Assembly (NCBI GenBank): GCA_030052745.1
Contig: JANBVO010000044.1
Span: forward strand, 186,001 to 250,000
DNA length: 64,000 nucleotides
Reading direction: 5' to 3'
Source of the DNA: Pleurostoma richardsiae
Taxonomy: Eukaryota; Ascomycota; Sordariomycetes; Calosphaeriales; Pleurostomataceae
Part shown: in pieces, positions 46,221 to 60,181 of the stretch
How the letters are laid out: the number at the start of each line of letters is the position of its first letter
How positions within the stretch are numbered: the first letter of the stretch is position 1
Position numbers and translations under genes: made by a program
Notes under the pieces: model-generated
Seen by the model: only the letters and a program-made list of their open reading frames with translations
The model's database searches: none
Told to the model about the DNA's origin: nothing

Positions 46221-47377
46221 CTCAGGATCGGGACTTGATTTGCAGCTGTTGAGGCGGTATCGTCTTTGCGACTAAGATGGCAGCATCCCCATCTATCTCA
46301 CTTGATGCCTGGGATCATGTGTTATAACGCTGACCTGGGTACAGGCCCTCAGAGAAGCTGGATCGTATATACAGTAGCCCCACACCATACATTCCCGAAT
46401 CCACATATCGCCCAGGCGCGCCGAAGTGAGAACGAGCGGCCCAACAGCTGTGCATCCAGCTTTGGCTTAGGCCGTCAGGCCCATGTGTCAGCAAAGACTC
46501 GTCTTTTTGTCCTGTCCGTACAGGAAGCAGTCGTGCCTTTCTCGGATCTCTGGGAATTCCCCGCTCTATTGATCTGATTAGTGTGTTTCCTGGAGCCGCT
46601 ACTGCTGCATGCTGACCTCCCCTCCCCATCGGCATAACGGCTTGAAGAAAGAACACCACTCGGTGGTGTCGTCGTCGAAGCTACGTGCTCGGCCCTACCT
46701 ACAGTGGCGGGTTGCCGCTTCATTCCCCGCTTTCTCCACCTCTTCCTCCCCCACATGGGCCCTCCACATAGGGGCCCCGGGTGTCGTGATGTCGATGGAT
46801 ATCAATTCCAGATCGGCTTCCACAATGCAGGCGGCTTTACATTTGTAAAAGCCCCCTGCTTTCCGGCGGGGGTGGAGAGGCCGGCTTGGCTCTGTACATA
46901 CCTTGGTAATCAGAATTGATGTGGTGGGGTTCCGAGACACCTACCTAACTGCTTAGGCAGCTGGGGTATCCGAGACGACTGGTGCAGGTTCCGTCTACGC
47001 CAGCCGTGGGTTCCGGGTTATCCTTCCTCAAGGGCCATCTCACCGCTACGATACCATTGTGGCTTGAATCTAGAACACGAACAAGCATACAGGCTGAACA
47101 GTGCATGAAACTTGGTCACCTTCGAAGAAAAGTTTGGAATCAAACGAAGCTACGAAGCTAACCTTAGGATGGTGGCATTGGGGTTTACTAACACGGGTTT
47201 TTGTGGTCGGATGTGGCCTTGGCCCTGTCACTGATCTCACACTGGCATCATATTCTGAATATTTCTGCTCAGTCGGCTCCAAGTCTATTCGTTATACACG
47301 AGCTCCAGATCAAATAAGCTGACAGATACACTTGCTGCTGCCTCGATCGCTTGCCGAGAAAGATGACTTGCTCACGT
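46221..47377. other. Intergenic inside the cluster, no gene seen
   Basis: 1.16 kb; the largest gap inside the cluster. The left end holds the promoter of the dehydrogenase gene. Small ORFs (up to 114 codons) have no domains. Confidence 0.5.
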
Positions 47378-48683
47378 TCACCGGTCCTCACTGAACTGGG
47401 AGGTGCCCCAAATTTCGTCAAAGTTGACGAACCGGGTCTTCTTGCTGGGATCCCGGAGACATATCTCATCGATTGTCCTGAAGTCTTCCTTGGACAGTTC
47501 GGGGACTAGGTTGGTAGTTGAAACATCAGCTGGAGTACGTTATGGGAATGGGGCTGAAGAATCATGGCCGACTCACCGTTGTAGTTTGCCCATATCCTGC
47601 TTGGGGTCGTAGACTTCGGTATCGCAACGGTCCCTCTCTGGACTATCTTGGGTTAGAAGCTGCTTCTGGACGTGAGGCGCAAGCAGGACACCACTCACTA
47701 GCCCACGCTATGAGCACTTGGGCGGGCTCAATCTCATTCCTTCTAGCGACAGCCACGACATCCTCGTCGTCAAGCAACCTAGCCTTCACCTCGTGCATTG
47801 CACCGGGCTGACTGCCAAGAGGCGAGTATGCGACGAACACAATGCCCTGCTTCTTGCAGAAGTCTAGCAGCTCATTTTGCGGGAACCAAGGGTGTGCCTC
47901 AACTTGGTTGCAAGCCGGCTTGATGGCCGCGAAGGACATGAGCTTCGCTAGCTGAGGAATGGTGAAGTTGGACACGCCGATGGATCGCGTCTTGCCCGAT
48001 TGCACTAAGGCTTCCATTGCCCTCCATGTAGGTTCGTGATTTTCTGAGAGCTCCTGGTCGATTACCGGCTGGTTTTGTCAGACTTGGAATGGAGTGCGAT
48101 GGGAGACAGGATCCTTCTCACCTTGCCGCTCTCGTCTGTGAGGATGTCGTAATTTTTGGTTCTCTTGAAAGCCAATGGCCAGTGCATAAGATAGAGGTCG
48201 ACGGTTCGGTTGTTAGCCCGAGGACCACCGCCTCATCTGTGGCGAGATGACTCTTACCATAGTCAAGCTTCATTCGAGCCAAGCTGTCATCTAAGCTCTT
48301 CGCTACATCCTCTGGTCGGTGGTACTGCTGCCAGCTTCACAGGATGTTAGCAAAGCCCCTGGACCGTAAGCTTTTCAGGGATGGTTGGCTTACAACTTGG
48401 TGCATACCAACAGCTCCTTTCTTTGGATGCCACTGGCGCGAATGCCCTGCCCGACCTCTTCCTCGCAACCATATAAAGCTGCGGTGTCGATATGGCGATA
48501 TCCGGCCAGGATCCCTTCCTTCACGGCCGTGCTGCAGCGGCCGCCTCCACCAGGACCCGGTTCAAACGTGCCGAGGCCAATGGCTGGTATCCTTGTTCCG
48601 GAGGAACTCTCGAACACCTTGTTCTGGAGGTTCGCAATGTGTGATAGAGACCTCCTCGAGAGCCCTGTGACCCTTTGCGCCAT
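47378..48683 (-). CDS. Aldo-keto reductase (one intron lacks an AG acceptor)
   Basis: Best model: complement(join(47378..47505,47577..47642,47699..48068,48122..48201,48258..48334,48394..48683)), 336 aa. Active-site residues: Asp and Tyr in HIDTAALYG, Lys in LLVCTKF (across an intron) and His in LYLMHWP; the cofactor end is VAIPKSTTPSRI. The enzyme reduces carbonyls with NADPH. All introns have GT-AG ends except the second: its donor at 48257 (GTAAGA) and branch (GCTAAC) are normal, but the bases before the next codon are ACCG, so no AG exists where homology needs it. Read-through shifts frame. Either splicing is non-canonical or the gene is damaged here (or a base is misread). Otherwise it is intact. 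Confidence 0.78.
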
Positions 48684-49028
48684 ATTTGACTTCTTTGCCT
48701 GTGTGTATGTAATGTTTGAGAGTCTTGATTTATAGCAGAGTGGACTTTAACAGGTAAAGCCCCCCGGGTTTTCCCTTTTTCGGGACGTTCCCCCTCCCCA
48801 AAATCCCGTTCTACTGAAAAAGAAAGCCGGCAAAACCCCGCTGGCGGCAAACACAGTGCTCTCCCTCTCCCGCTAAATCGGCCAACTCGGAGCTCCACGC
48901 CATCAAGTCGCCTACGAGCAAGAGTCGCTTCAGCCGACTGGGCTCGCGTATTGATACCTCGCATCGCAACAGGGCACTTGCAGAATGCACAGGGGAGAAC
49001 GAGTTTCATGTATTTCTTCCGGGCGCAG
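48684..49028. other. Short intergenic, aldo-keto reductase promoter
   Basis: About 345 bp, moderately GC-rich; no gene. The open frame across it (48521-49009) is an antisense shadow without a domain. Confidence 0.4.
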
Positions 49029-49931
49029 TCAACGCCTGAATCGACTAAGATGTTGCAGCACTACTTCCTGACACGCCTGCGCCGACTCTACATAGATCTC
49101 GTGTCCCTGGCTTTCAATCACCTTGAGTTCCGCCCCAGGGATGTGGTTTGCAGCATATTCCGACTCCTCCATGGGCACTGCCTTGCTGTTTACCGGCGCC
49201 AAGATCAAGACAGGACACGAGATCTCAGGCAGGAAGCGCCTCGTGTTCAACTGCGAGAGGAAGGCCGCGTACCCTGCCAGGCCGTCCGCCGAGGATTTTG
49301 CGACCTCGCTCAGCCACCACTCCTGGTATGATGGGTCTTCCCGCGGTGCCGTCCCTGGCTGTTGAGCCAGGGCTGCAGCCCAGCCGCGGGAGTCTAGGCT
49401 TATGAGAGCCTCCGGCCAACTGGCCTGATTCATGGCCAGGAACCGCTGCTTGTCATCCGGCAGGTACGTCGGGCTCGAGCAGGTGATGAGAGACGATATT
49501 CTGTCGGGATGCCGTGCTGCAAGCGCATGGCCGAGCTGCCCCGACGTCGACTCTCCAAGAAAGTGGACCGTCTTGATGCCGAGACGATCAAGGAAATCCA
49601 CGATTTCGGCGCATATCGTTTCGATATTGTACAGATAGTGGTTCTCGTAGACGCCAGGCTCCTCCGACCATGGTGACAGCCGCTTCGGGTAGCTCGACTT
49701 GCCGTGACCACGGAGATCGCGGCGAATGACGACGTAGTCACGCGCCAGAACCGGGACCCAGTGATACCAGAAGACGCCGCTGCGGCCGAAGCCTGGTTGG
49801 ATCAATATGACCTCCTTGTCATCACTAGGAATCCATGGGTCGGTGAACGAGTCAATGAAGAAGTGGTCTGTCTGCCCGTTCGAGAGGGTCACGTAGAACC
49901 CTTGCTGCTCCAAGAACGTACTGTTGACCAT
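49029..49931 (-). CDS. Alpha/beta hydrolase
   Basis: Single exon, 300 aa from the Met of MVNSTFLEQQG; an in-frame ATG at 49970 would add 13 residues (MGKLIYRGARSSN) with no family support. The oxyanion strand is EVILIQPGFGRSGVFWYHWV, followed by VVIRRDLRGHGKSSYPKR. The nucleophile elbow is GESTS in VHFLGESTSGQLGHALAARH and the catalytic His is in SQGHEIYVES. The usual acid after strand 7 (APxxD) is replaced by LILAPVNSKAVP, so the acid may be elsewhere. It resembles 3-oxoadipate enol-lactonase and C-C hydrolase relatives, which fits hydrolysis of a ring-fission product or ester in this cluster. Confidence 0.88.
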   Translation of the reverse strand: MVNSTFLEQQGFYVTLSNGQTDHFFIDSFTDPWIPSDDKEVILIQPGFGRSGVFWYHWVPVLARDYVVIRRDLRGHGKSSYPKRLSPWSEEPGVYENHYLYNIETICAEIVDFLDRLGIKTVHFLGESTSGQLGHALAARHPDRISSLITCSSPTYLPDDKQRFLAMNQASWPEALISLDSRGWAAALAQQPGTAPREDPSYQEWWLSEVAKSSADGLAGYAAFLSQLNTRRFLPEISCPVLILAPVNSKAVPMEESEYAANHIPGAELKVIESQGHEIYVESAQACQEVVLQHLSRFRR

Positions 49932-50390
49932 GTTTGACGATCTTGCACCGCGATATATCAGCTTCCCCAAGAGTGACCCAGGTTAAGATCTGGGTAATTG
50001 CCCCCTATTATCTTACGACGCTCAACTTTAGCTTTCCGGTAGTTCTATGGTGCCTGCGGGAGGGTAGACACGGCTGGAGAAGGGTGTTCACTGAGCCGAG
50101 CCACTCGGGACCCCACATCCAACATGGTCGATGGACTCGTGTAGGCCCTCCATCCCCGCTGCCCAGCTGTCCATCACAGGTCACACGCGTTAAGGGGAAA
50201 ATAGAGGAGGAGGATGCGCTGAATTTCGATATTTCGTGCCTCCTGTGAGACGATGAATATCACGACTAGCCAGTATCTCGTACCAGTCAAGAGTCAAGCA
50301 GACGTTTCCATCATCTCCTCCCCCCCCCCCCCCCCCCCCCGTAGCTCTTCATAAGTCGTAACCCACACCCCTCCCACGTTCGTAGATACA
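49932..50390. other. Intergenic with a 20-nt poly-C tract
   Basis: About 460 bp with the hydrolase promoter and the 3' end of the transporter gene. A run of about 20 C ends at 50340. Confidence 0.5.
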
Positions 50391-52064
50391 TCAATGATAG
50401 TGTGCCTGGATATTCAACTTCCTGAGGAGGTTATGGCGAGACCAGTAGCCGCGGTAGCGCTTTCCAAAGATAAAGACAATCGGTGCGGTAGCGGTCATGG
50501 CAAAAGCGATGCCGCCAAACACATAAAAGACATGTTCAGGGCCAGAGCTGGCAATCCAAGAGTTTACAAACCAACTGAAGCCGTAGAATAGGAAGTTTTT
50601 GAAGATGATCATGGTCACAAATATGTCGTCGCTCATGTCGTGGTAGGCATCCAGGACGTACGCACTCACGGAAATGGCCACGATGACGATCCCACCCAGG
50701 GTGAGACCATGCATAGTTGCCGTAGCGTAGTACGTCTTGCCCTCTTGCGCCAAGGTGCCGAATCCAAAAAGACCAGCTCCGACGAGGAGACCACCGACAA
50801 CAGGGAGAAGGCGGTACTCCGGCTCGTAGATGCCCTTGTTCTTGACGGCGCACCACTTGATTATTGGGTCGTTGATGACGCTCATGATGACCGAGCCAAT
50901 CAAGCCACCGATGAAAGGCCCCAGCGACAGGTAGCCCACACCAGCGGCGGAGAGGAAGTAAGGAGGGGCCTGAAAGATTTGCGCGACGCCGATGGCCTGG
51001 CTGACGTAGAGTGCGGTCATGCCGCCGGACACTACGACTGACCAGAGGACAGCCACATTCAGGCATACCGCGAACGGGGCTATCAACAATTGAATGATCC
51101 CTTCTTTGCTGAAGGTTCCATTGAAAAGAGATAGCTCCTGCACAAAGCTCTTCTTTAAGGGCTTGACAGGTGTCGCTAGGGTTGTCCCCGGAGCAGCCGT
51201 GTGTGTCGAGGTGATCTCAAGATGGCGGCATTCGCTGTCGTGCTGTTTTTCTGACTGTGTGTCTGCATCTTGGATTTCCGCAACAACTGGAGCGGTAGCG
51301 GTCTGGCTTGGCCGGTTGTAGCTAGTCTCCGGGACGAAGAAGAAGAGAAGAAGGGTCTGTAGGCCGGAGAAGATGACACATAGGCGGAACAGCCACGGCC
51401 ACCCCAAAGTGTTGGTGACGGGGCCGCAGACGACGGAAGCAAGATTCGACACGGCTGCCAAGATGAACTGTACAACCGACATGTATATGCCGCGCTGGTG
51501 GACAAAGTAGAGGTCTCCAATAGTCCCGACCAGTATACTTTCGTAGGTGGCCGTCGAGATCCCCTGAACAATCCGCGCGGCAAGGACACCATTGTATGTC
51601 AACACCGAAGAGCCGATGATTGAGCCAACAGTTCCCAGAAGCGAGGAGAAGAAGAAGACAGGCCTCTTCCCCCATTTCCTGGAGCACGCCGCCACGATGA
51701 ACCCAGCAGCCCCGGCGGTTAAGAGCCCGTAGCCAGAGAGCACCGCAATATCGTTAATGGGCCTGTCGAGCTCGGTGGCCATGACGCCAAGGGCAGGGTT
51801 GAGCAGCGAGCTGTACACAGCGGCCATCATGACACCCCCAAAGCAAGCGGTGGAGATGAGGATCAGCTTCTTGGCCTCGGGCCAGTTGAGAGGGTCATTG
51901 GGATCATCGGTAGGCTGAGGGACGAGAATGATGTGGGCATCTTTGCCTCTGCCGTGCTTGAGTCCCGCGGTCTGCCTTTCGGAATGTGCGCTCTCCTCGT
52001 TCAAAATAGTTGTGCCAGGCACATGCTGATGATGTCTGTCCTCGAGTATGCCAAGAAACCCCAT
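50391..52064 (-). CDS. MFS transporter, DHA1-like (12-TM)
   Basis: Single exon, 557 aa. The N-tail (about 95 residues) ends in DDPNDPLNWPEAKKLILIST, the classic entry to TM1 of fungal DHA1 multidrug/polyamine-type transporters. Later marks include GYGLLTAGAAGFIVAACSRK, GKRPVFFFSSLLGTVG, ARIVQGISTATYESILVGTI, and a long cytosolic loop of about 75 residues between TM6 and TM7. It sits in the plasma membrane. Within the cluster it would import the phenolic substrate or expel toxic intermediates; the direction is unknown. Confidence 0.92.
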   Translation of the reverse strand: MGFLGILEDRHHQHVPGTTILNEESAHSERQTAGLKHGRGKDAHIILVPQPTDDPNDPLNWPEAKKLILISTACFGGVMMAAVYSSLLNPALGVMATELDRPINDIAVLSGYGLLTAGAAGFIVAACSRKWGKRPVFFFSSLLGTVGSIIGSSVLTYNGVLAARIVQGISTATYESILVGTIGDLYFVHQRGIYMSVVQFILAAVSNLASVVCGPVTNTLGWPWLFRLCVIFSGLQTLLLFFFVPETSYNRPSQTATAPVVAEIQDADTQSEKQHDSECRHLEITSTHTAAPGTTLATPVKPLKKSFVQELSLFNGTFSKEGIIQLLIAPFAVCLNVAVLWSVVVSGGMTALYVSQAIGVAQIFQAPPYFLSAAGVGYLSLGPFIGGLIGSVIMSVINDPIIKWCAVKNKGIYEPEYRLLPVVGGLLVGAGLFGFGTLAQEGKTYYATATMHGLTLGGIVIVAISVSAYVLDAYHDMSDDIFVTMIIFKNFLFYGFSWFVNSWIASSGPEHVFYVFGGIAFAMTATAPIVFIFGKRYRGYWSRHNLLRKLNIQAHYH

Positions 52065-52531
52065 GGTGGAAAGAGGTGAGCTGCTGGGCTTTTTGGAACG
52101 TGATGGGGCGGCGAGACGGTCGATGGATATGTGAAAGGGCTTGAAGCCGATAAGTGCTGTATCATCAAGGAGTGGTTCCGTAGCTCCCTATATATAAGAT
52201 GAGGCTTGCGGCAGTCTTTGAGTTTTCTGCTCAACCTATAAGGCTATAACATTGTGGGGTGCAAATGCCGTAAAGACAGCATGAAAGCTGTGGAGTAATC
52301 CCGGTACAGCACCGTGGGGGAGGCGTATCTCCTCTCATTTGATACGGAGAGTAGACAGCGAAAGCCATTGTTCGCCAGGGTCTTTCAAATTGCCGAGAAC
52401 AAAAGCACATCTCTTCTCAAGGTCTGTAATACTACACGAGATCCTGTCACACGACTAGAAGCTGGCGAAATGATCCCTTGTGGTTGAATAAGCAGTCTTC
52501 CTCGAGATTACACTTCTCTTTCCTCTGTTCC
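52065..52531. promoter_or_regulatory. Upstream region of the MFS gene with TATATA box
   Basis: 467 bp. TATATA at 52189-52194 lies about 125 nt upstream of the transporter ATG on the minus strand. The right edge is the trailer of the regulator gene. Confidence 0.45.
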
Positions 52532-55074
52532 CTATCTTTTCCGCATCATACAACTCAGGATAACCTTGTCTATATCCTCGCCCACTGCATTTGAATCGGC
52601 ATTTCCTTGCAGATCCTCCAAGCACGAGGCGAGCTTTTCCCCTGTTCCGGCAGTGGTATCGTCACCCATACCATCTAGTTGTCCAGAGTCCGCCAACACA
52701 GTCAGCCTTCTCAAAAGACGAGGTATCCTCAGTGTCCACTTCCCATCCACGGAGACACAAGGGGCTTCGATACCAGCAAGGCTGCCATGAGAATTCATGA
52801 CATTCCCTAGGAACCAGTACACCAGCGCCCTGTCCCGGTAGAGACCTTCAGAGTCCGTGAAAGCAGGTCTCGACACGGTCCTGTCCCAGTGAGTCCGCCA
52901 CAGCTGCAGGGCATTGTCGGCTACTTGCGACTGGACTCTCGCCAAATGATCACGGACATTCTGCTCAGGCACATCCGGCACATAAAGTAGGTGCCTTCGC
53001 ACGTGGATTGTTGTCTGCTCCCATATGTGGAGAAGTATGCCTAACTTACATGTGAGTATGGCTTGCGGGGGGACACAGGACAGAGCTGCCAGAAACTTAC
53101 CGTGCAGAATGACGAAGGCGCCCATGACGCTGAAGTACAGCGGTATTTCAACAGGGCGATGGCATAAAAACAAGGATAACACAACAGGATATTCCAATCT
53201 GGTTAATTCTTGGGCATTCTGGCAGAGTTCTCTCCACTCTCCTTCGGAACCTGCAGCAAAGATGTTCTCGTCGCAAGGTAGAGGGAGGTGAAGCTCATGC
53301 AAGTGAAGCTGCGGACGCCGGTCGAAAAATATCGCCTGAATTGCATCGAACAGGTACAAGATGAAGGCGGTCCTGGGCCGAAGGTCAGCAAAGATGCAAT
53401 GCTGGTAGACAGGAACAATGAGGGCAAGCGGAAGGAGCAACGGACCTTGTGCGACATTCTTGGATGGACCATTCGTCCCATTTCATTTTCCAGGACCCGC
53501 CATGAATCGGTTTGAACACGCCCGCATTCCTGGCCTCATTTACAAGTCTCGTCGTGTCGACAGGTGGACGGTGGCGCTTTGCGGGAAAGTAAAATGCTTC
53601 TAACAGTGTAGCGATATACGCTGCTTGAACAGTGTCTAGCTGCGCAGAGCCGTTGGCCTGCAGGCCAGGGTCGGTGGTCCAAGCGAAGGTCTGTGCCAAC
53701 TGACAGAGCTGTCGGTCCGTGGAGCTCTTGGAATCCAGGTCACCAGAATACATGGCGCCCATTAGGACGACCGAAAAGATGAGCCTCGTGCTCGTGGTCG
53801 AGATGTTCCAAAAGGGTAGATGCAGAAGTGGCGTGTGCCGGTGGAAGAAGCTGAAATACGAGCGGAGGAATCGCGACATGTTGTCCAAGCTTAACCAGCG
53901 GTCCCAGCGTCGCGCAGAAATCGTCGAATTCTGTAAAAATTCGAGGATCCGTGTGCGATGGGCTTCCAGGGGCGATATCTGCATCAGGCTGAGCCCCCGA
54001 GGCAGAGGAAATGGTACCTCCGCGCGGCGATCATCTTGCCCAGTCGGTGTGCTCCCAGGTGATTCAGATGGCTGCGCAGGTGAAACCGAAGTCGCCGAAC
54101 CTGCTTGGCCATTATCCTGCCGCGCCATCAATGAATTATCAAGGATTTCGCAATCAAGCAGATCCAGATCAAAGAACATATCGGGACCAAGACCAAGATC
54201 GGAGAAGTCGATGACGTCGCTTGTAGCATTGGCGACTGAAGCCCCCGTTACTGAGTTCATGGATATAGAACCCAAACTGGCCTGCCCTGAGATCAATTCG
54301 ACGCCTGAATCATAGGGTTCGTTCATCCAGTCGCCGGCCGGATTTGCGGGAGGCGGCCGGTTAGGATGAGGGCCTTGCCCGTAGTGCTCCACGACCTCCG
54401 CGCCCATTCCAGAGCCAAGGATGAGAATGTCGCTGCCCGGATTGTCTTGTCGGCTAAGAGGACCTTCAGGCAGAGACGGTTGCACTGTCGAGGGTAGATC
54501 GTCTGTGCTCTGTGATTGATTGTCTAGAGCACCGTCCGCCTGTCTAGGCTTACGCAAAGTGAAACGGCACAGATGTGCCTGTCCTATACTGCAACACCTC
54601 TCACAGGGCTGGTTGCCGGAACATTTGACCTTGGAGTGTCTGCATGAGCTGCAAGCACGGTTGATACGCCGAGATATCGTGACCGGAGCATTGTCTGTCT
54701 GCCGCGCTAGTTTGCAGCTCTGACAGTGCCGACGGAGGACATCACTGCAGTACCATTATCAGAAGGCTTGAGCGTTGGCATGCCAATCTTCACAATTCCA
54801 CACACGGGTTCTTCCTTCGCTGCTGGTTGTGGTCGTGGTCTAGATATGGAAGGGAACACCGGCTTAGGTGGACTTGCTCTGCCAGGACTCACCTCCGTGC
54901 GAAGTCTTTGCGACAAAAGGGACAAGTATACGGTTTCAACTTGCTATGCATCATCTGGTGGCGCTTCAGGTGCTCCGATCGAGTGAACGATACATCACAG
55001 TGACTGCACCAGTGCTGCGGCGCGCCATTTCGAGGACGCCTCGTATGCTCCTCGCTCTGCTGCTGTAGATCCAT
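52532..55074 (-). CDS. C2H2 + Zn2Cys6 dual zinc-finger transcription factor (probable cluster regulator)
   Basis: CDS is complement(join(52532..53040,53101..53372,53446..54744,54893..55074)), 753 aa. Two C2H2 fingers come first (WCSHCDVSFTRSEHLKRHQ; YTCPFCRKDFARSDVLRRHC, the second rebuilt across a 148-nt intron). A Zn2Cys6 cluster follows (ACSSCRHSKVKCSGNQPCER then CC). An acidic Ser/Pro/Asp-rich middle leads to a fungal_trans domain (RFLRSYFSFFHRHTPLLHLP; WDEWSIQECRTRTAFILYLF across an intron). The last intron (53041-53100, 60 nt) is in frame either way. Such double-finger activators control fungal carbon-catabolic and metabolite genes from the nucleus. It is head-to-head with the VAO gene, so it is the natural candidate for the cluster activator. 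Confidence 0.92.
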
Positions 55075-55882
55075 CGGCTGAACTCAAGACTCGTGGATAC
55101 GTGTAAACGGAGAAGAAAGCTTCCAGCACTGGCTTGACTGGATAGCGAGTTTCAATGCGCAGTCTTGGTTTCTCATAAACAGGATGTCATTCGGGAGAGA
55201 CGAGGTGGTGCGAGTGCTCGACGACCCTGAAGAGCCCATGCATGTCAAAACGCACCTTTGGCGGGTTTCGGAAGGGCGGGGAAGAGGTAGTTCCGTGGGC
55301 CCGTGACAAATGCACGCCTAACGACAGGCCTCACACGCCCAGATAAGCCTGATACACCATTCTACACGTACCGGAGACATGGAGAGCCATTCATTGCGAG
55401 TCTGCATGTGGCAAATCTTGGTCACGAGCGAAGTGCTAAGTCACGCAACAAGGAGGAGCAGGAGGCATTTGCTTCTGCTTCGACTCCACTTGAGTCCAAG
55501 TCACTCCACGGATGCTTCCTAACCTGGGCCAAAGAGGGGGGGCTTGGTATCTCTACGCCGTATTAGAGTGTTCGCTATTCAGGGGTGGGACGGGCATCTG
55601 GGGTCCCCATGGGGGGATGATGCCTTGGCCAAGATAGCGTTCAGGCTGCGGGGTAAGTAGCTCGCTCGGTGTTAGCCCACATATCGCCGCCCATGGGCAG
55701 GATGCCGGCGAACACGGCTTTACCCCACGTCCCTGGGGGTGCCGGCGCGGATGGTCTGCCATCTCCCCTGAGTACATGTGCTTCTTTAAAGAAGAGCGCG
55801 GTCATGGCTAAGCATCAGCCTCGCCCTGCTCGTCCTCTTTGTTGGCAGTGTCAGCGAGCCATTCACCAGGGATATTTCCAGC
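55075..55882. promoter_or_regulatory. Bidirectional promoter between regulator and VAO
   Basis: 808 bp shared upstream region. Several CGG/CCG triplets are present, as expected for Zn2Cys6 targets in GC-balanced DNA, but I could not fix one spaced pair as a site. No ORF here is supported. Confidence 0.4.
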
Positions 55883-58071
<2,189 letters not shown>

Positions 58072-58355
58072 ACCCATAGATCGATATGAGGATAGAAGAG
58101 TTGACCTTTTCGTGTACGGCTATCGCGGGCTCCAGTGTCAACTCGGACTGTCGTATAGTGATGCCGTAGAGTGGGGGATGGGCTTGATGGCCCGATCCGA
58201 CAAAGACCCCAGAATGATCACTCAAGACAGGAACGTTACCCCACACGGAAGTCCCAGTAGACCGATCCGGCCATGCTGAAGACTATTAAGCAGTGCGACA
58301 CGCTACAATGCCTCAGTCCTATCCGTAGCGTGATCACGCCCGTCGACTTGCAACC
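58072..58355. other. Short intergenic, carboxylesterase promoter
   Basis: 284 bp between VAO and the esterase gene on the same strand. No element recognised. Confidence 0.35.
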
Positions 58356-60181
58356 ATGACTGCACCAGTAATCACCTCGGAAAGCACGGCTTCGACCATC
58401 ACAGGTGTTGTGGACCGCCGCTTTGGTCAGGTAGTTTGGCACTTTCGGGGCATCACTTACGGACATATTCCCAAGCGATTCGCTAGCCCCGAGTACGTCG
58501 CACTGAGAGAAGGAGAAGTCGACGCGACTAGATTTGGGTGAGTTCACATGAAGCAACTACTAGCAGCCCCTGAATATATACAGATAGCCCCTGACTGTCC
58601 ATTCTGTTGGGTCTCAAGTCCCCAGTGTCCACAACCTCGTGTGGACGTTGGCCACCTCTTGCGCATTCCTCCTGACGTCCCCATCTCTCCCCATATCGCA
58701 GAGGACGAGTTCGGGTGCCTCAACCTGAACATAACATGTCCTCCCCGGACTAATTCCAGTGATGTCACTTTGTTGCCCGTACTTGTCTGGGTACATGGTA
58801 CGTCAAACCGGGCGGCATGCTTGTGACACGCCAGAGGATTCTAATGAGACTCTAGGCGGCTCTCAGTGTGTTACGTTCGCATCTGCTGCGTCACCGGTCT
58901 GTGGTAAGAGTCCGCAGGCACTATAATTAGCACAAAGTAGTTGAACCTGACGACGGCGGTGGCAGACCCGACGCACCTGGTAGCGCACGCAGCAGGTATC
59001 AACAAGCCACTGATCGTCGTTACGTTTAACTACCGTCTCAACATCTTTGCCTTTGGGGACGGGACAGGTCAGTGCAATCTAGCACTGCGCGACCAGAGGG
59101 TCGCTCTGGAGTGGGTGTCCAAGAACATTGCCAGCTTCGGTGGCGATGCGGTAAGCATTCATTACCATCCCCGAGGATTTTCCAGTTGTTGATTGTACGT
59201 CTAGAACCGTATCACACTGGCAGGTGAGAGCGCCGGAGCTGTGTACGTGCACGCGCACCTCTTGAATAAGAATCGCGTCCCCGTACAAAGAGCCATTTTG
59301 TCATCTGGTTCACTGCACCTGTCGCCTCCGCAGCCTCATGGGGTCGGTGAGAGGCTCATCAGCCGTCTGGTTGATGAATTAGCTTCGAGGGGAGACACGC
59401 TGCAGAATGCCACGGCCGAGTCACTAGTTCAGGCTCTGGTTAACTGTGGTATTGTCTCTATGTGGCTCCAGCAGGAACCCGGCCTGGACGAATGGGATAT
59501 CCGAACGGAGCGGGTTGATGCTCTTATGGTTTCGGATGTGGAATATGAGGTCCGTCTTATCGATTCATTTTGAGGTTTAGAGACTAAACTCTTTACCAGT
59601 CCATTATCTGGCGCAATGGGGTCGAGGGCATGGCCACCGAGCAGATCATATCAACTATACGAAACGGCAAGGACGAACCCACCGAGATCGAGAAGCTCTA
59701 CCACATCTACCCGGGCCGTCCCACATCTTCCAGGAACGGTGTGCTCGACTTCATGAACGACACAAGATTCGCTCTTCCTGCACTTGAGATTTGCGAAAGA
59801 TGGCGCCAGGCAGGCCGCCAGGACATCTTCCAGTACATCGTCGACGAACCCAATCCGTGGCAGGTGTCCAGCCGGGCACACCATGCTGTCGACCTCATCC
59901 TCCTGTTTGGGGGCATAGATCTCTCTTTCAACCCAGGAGCTGCGAAGGTGGGATCCAAGATGCGGGAGACCTGGGCTGAATTTGTCCGAGGTGGAAGGCC
60001 CTGGGAGAGTTCAATGGTCCAAGCATTCGGTCCGCATGGGCGCTGTGAAGAGCTTACTCTGCAGGAGTATGCTGGTAGACGCAGGGCGGGACACTTTGAA
60101 CATTTAAAGGAGCTTGGAGCTTCGCAATGTCGAGCGTTAAGCGGGAGCCTAGGTATGGGACGGTTGAGCCTGCTAAACTAG
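58356..60181 (+). CDS. Type-B carboxylesterase, with a frame problem at the exon 1-2 junction
   Basis: Exons by homology: 58356-58537, 58588-58797, 58856-58903, 58966-59150, 59205-59549, 59600-60181. Marks: FRGITYGHIPKRFASPEYVA, EDEFGCLNLNITCP, VLVWVHGGSQCVTFASAASP, PLIVVTFNYRLNIFAFGDG, ALEWVSKNIASFGGDANRIT, the nucleophile GESAG and a late His in SSRAHHAVDLILLFGG. Introns 2-5 are canonical and keep frame. At intron 1 the homologous junction (RFG to PDCPFC) cannot be made in frame: the donor after TTTGG and every AG nearby give a stop, as if one G were extra in the GGG at 58536-58538. Either a small lesion, a base error or an odd splice. If intact it would hydrolyse an ester of a cluster substrate. 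No signal peptide is seen. Confidence 0.75.
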
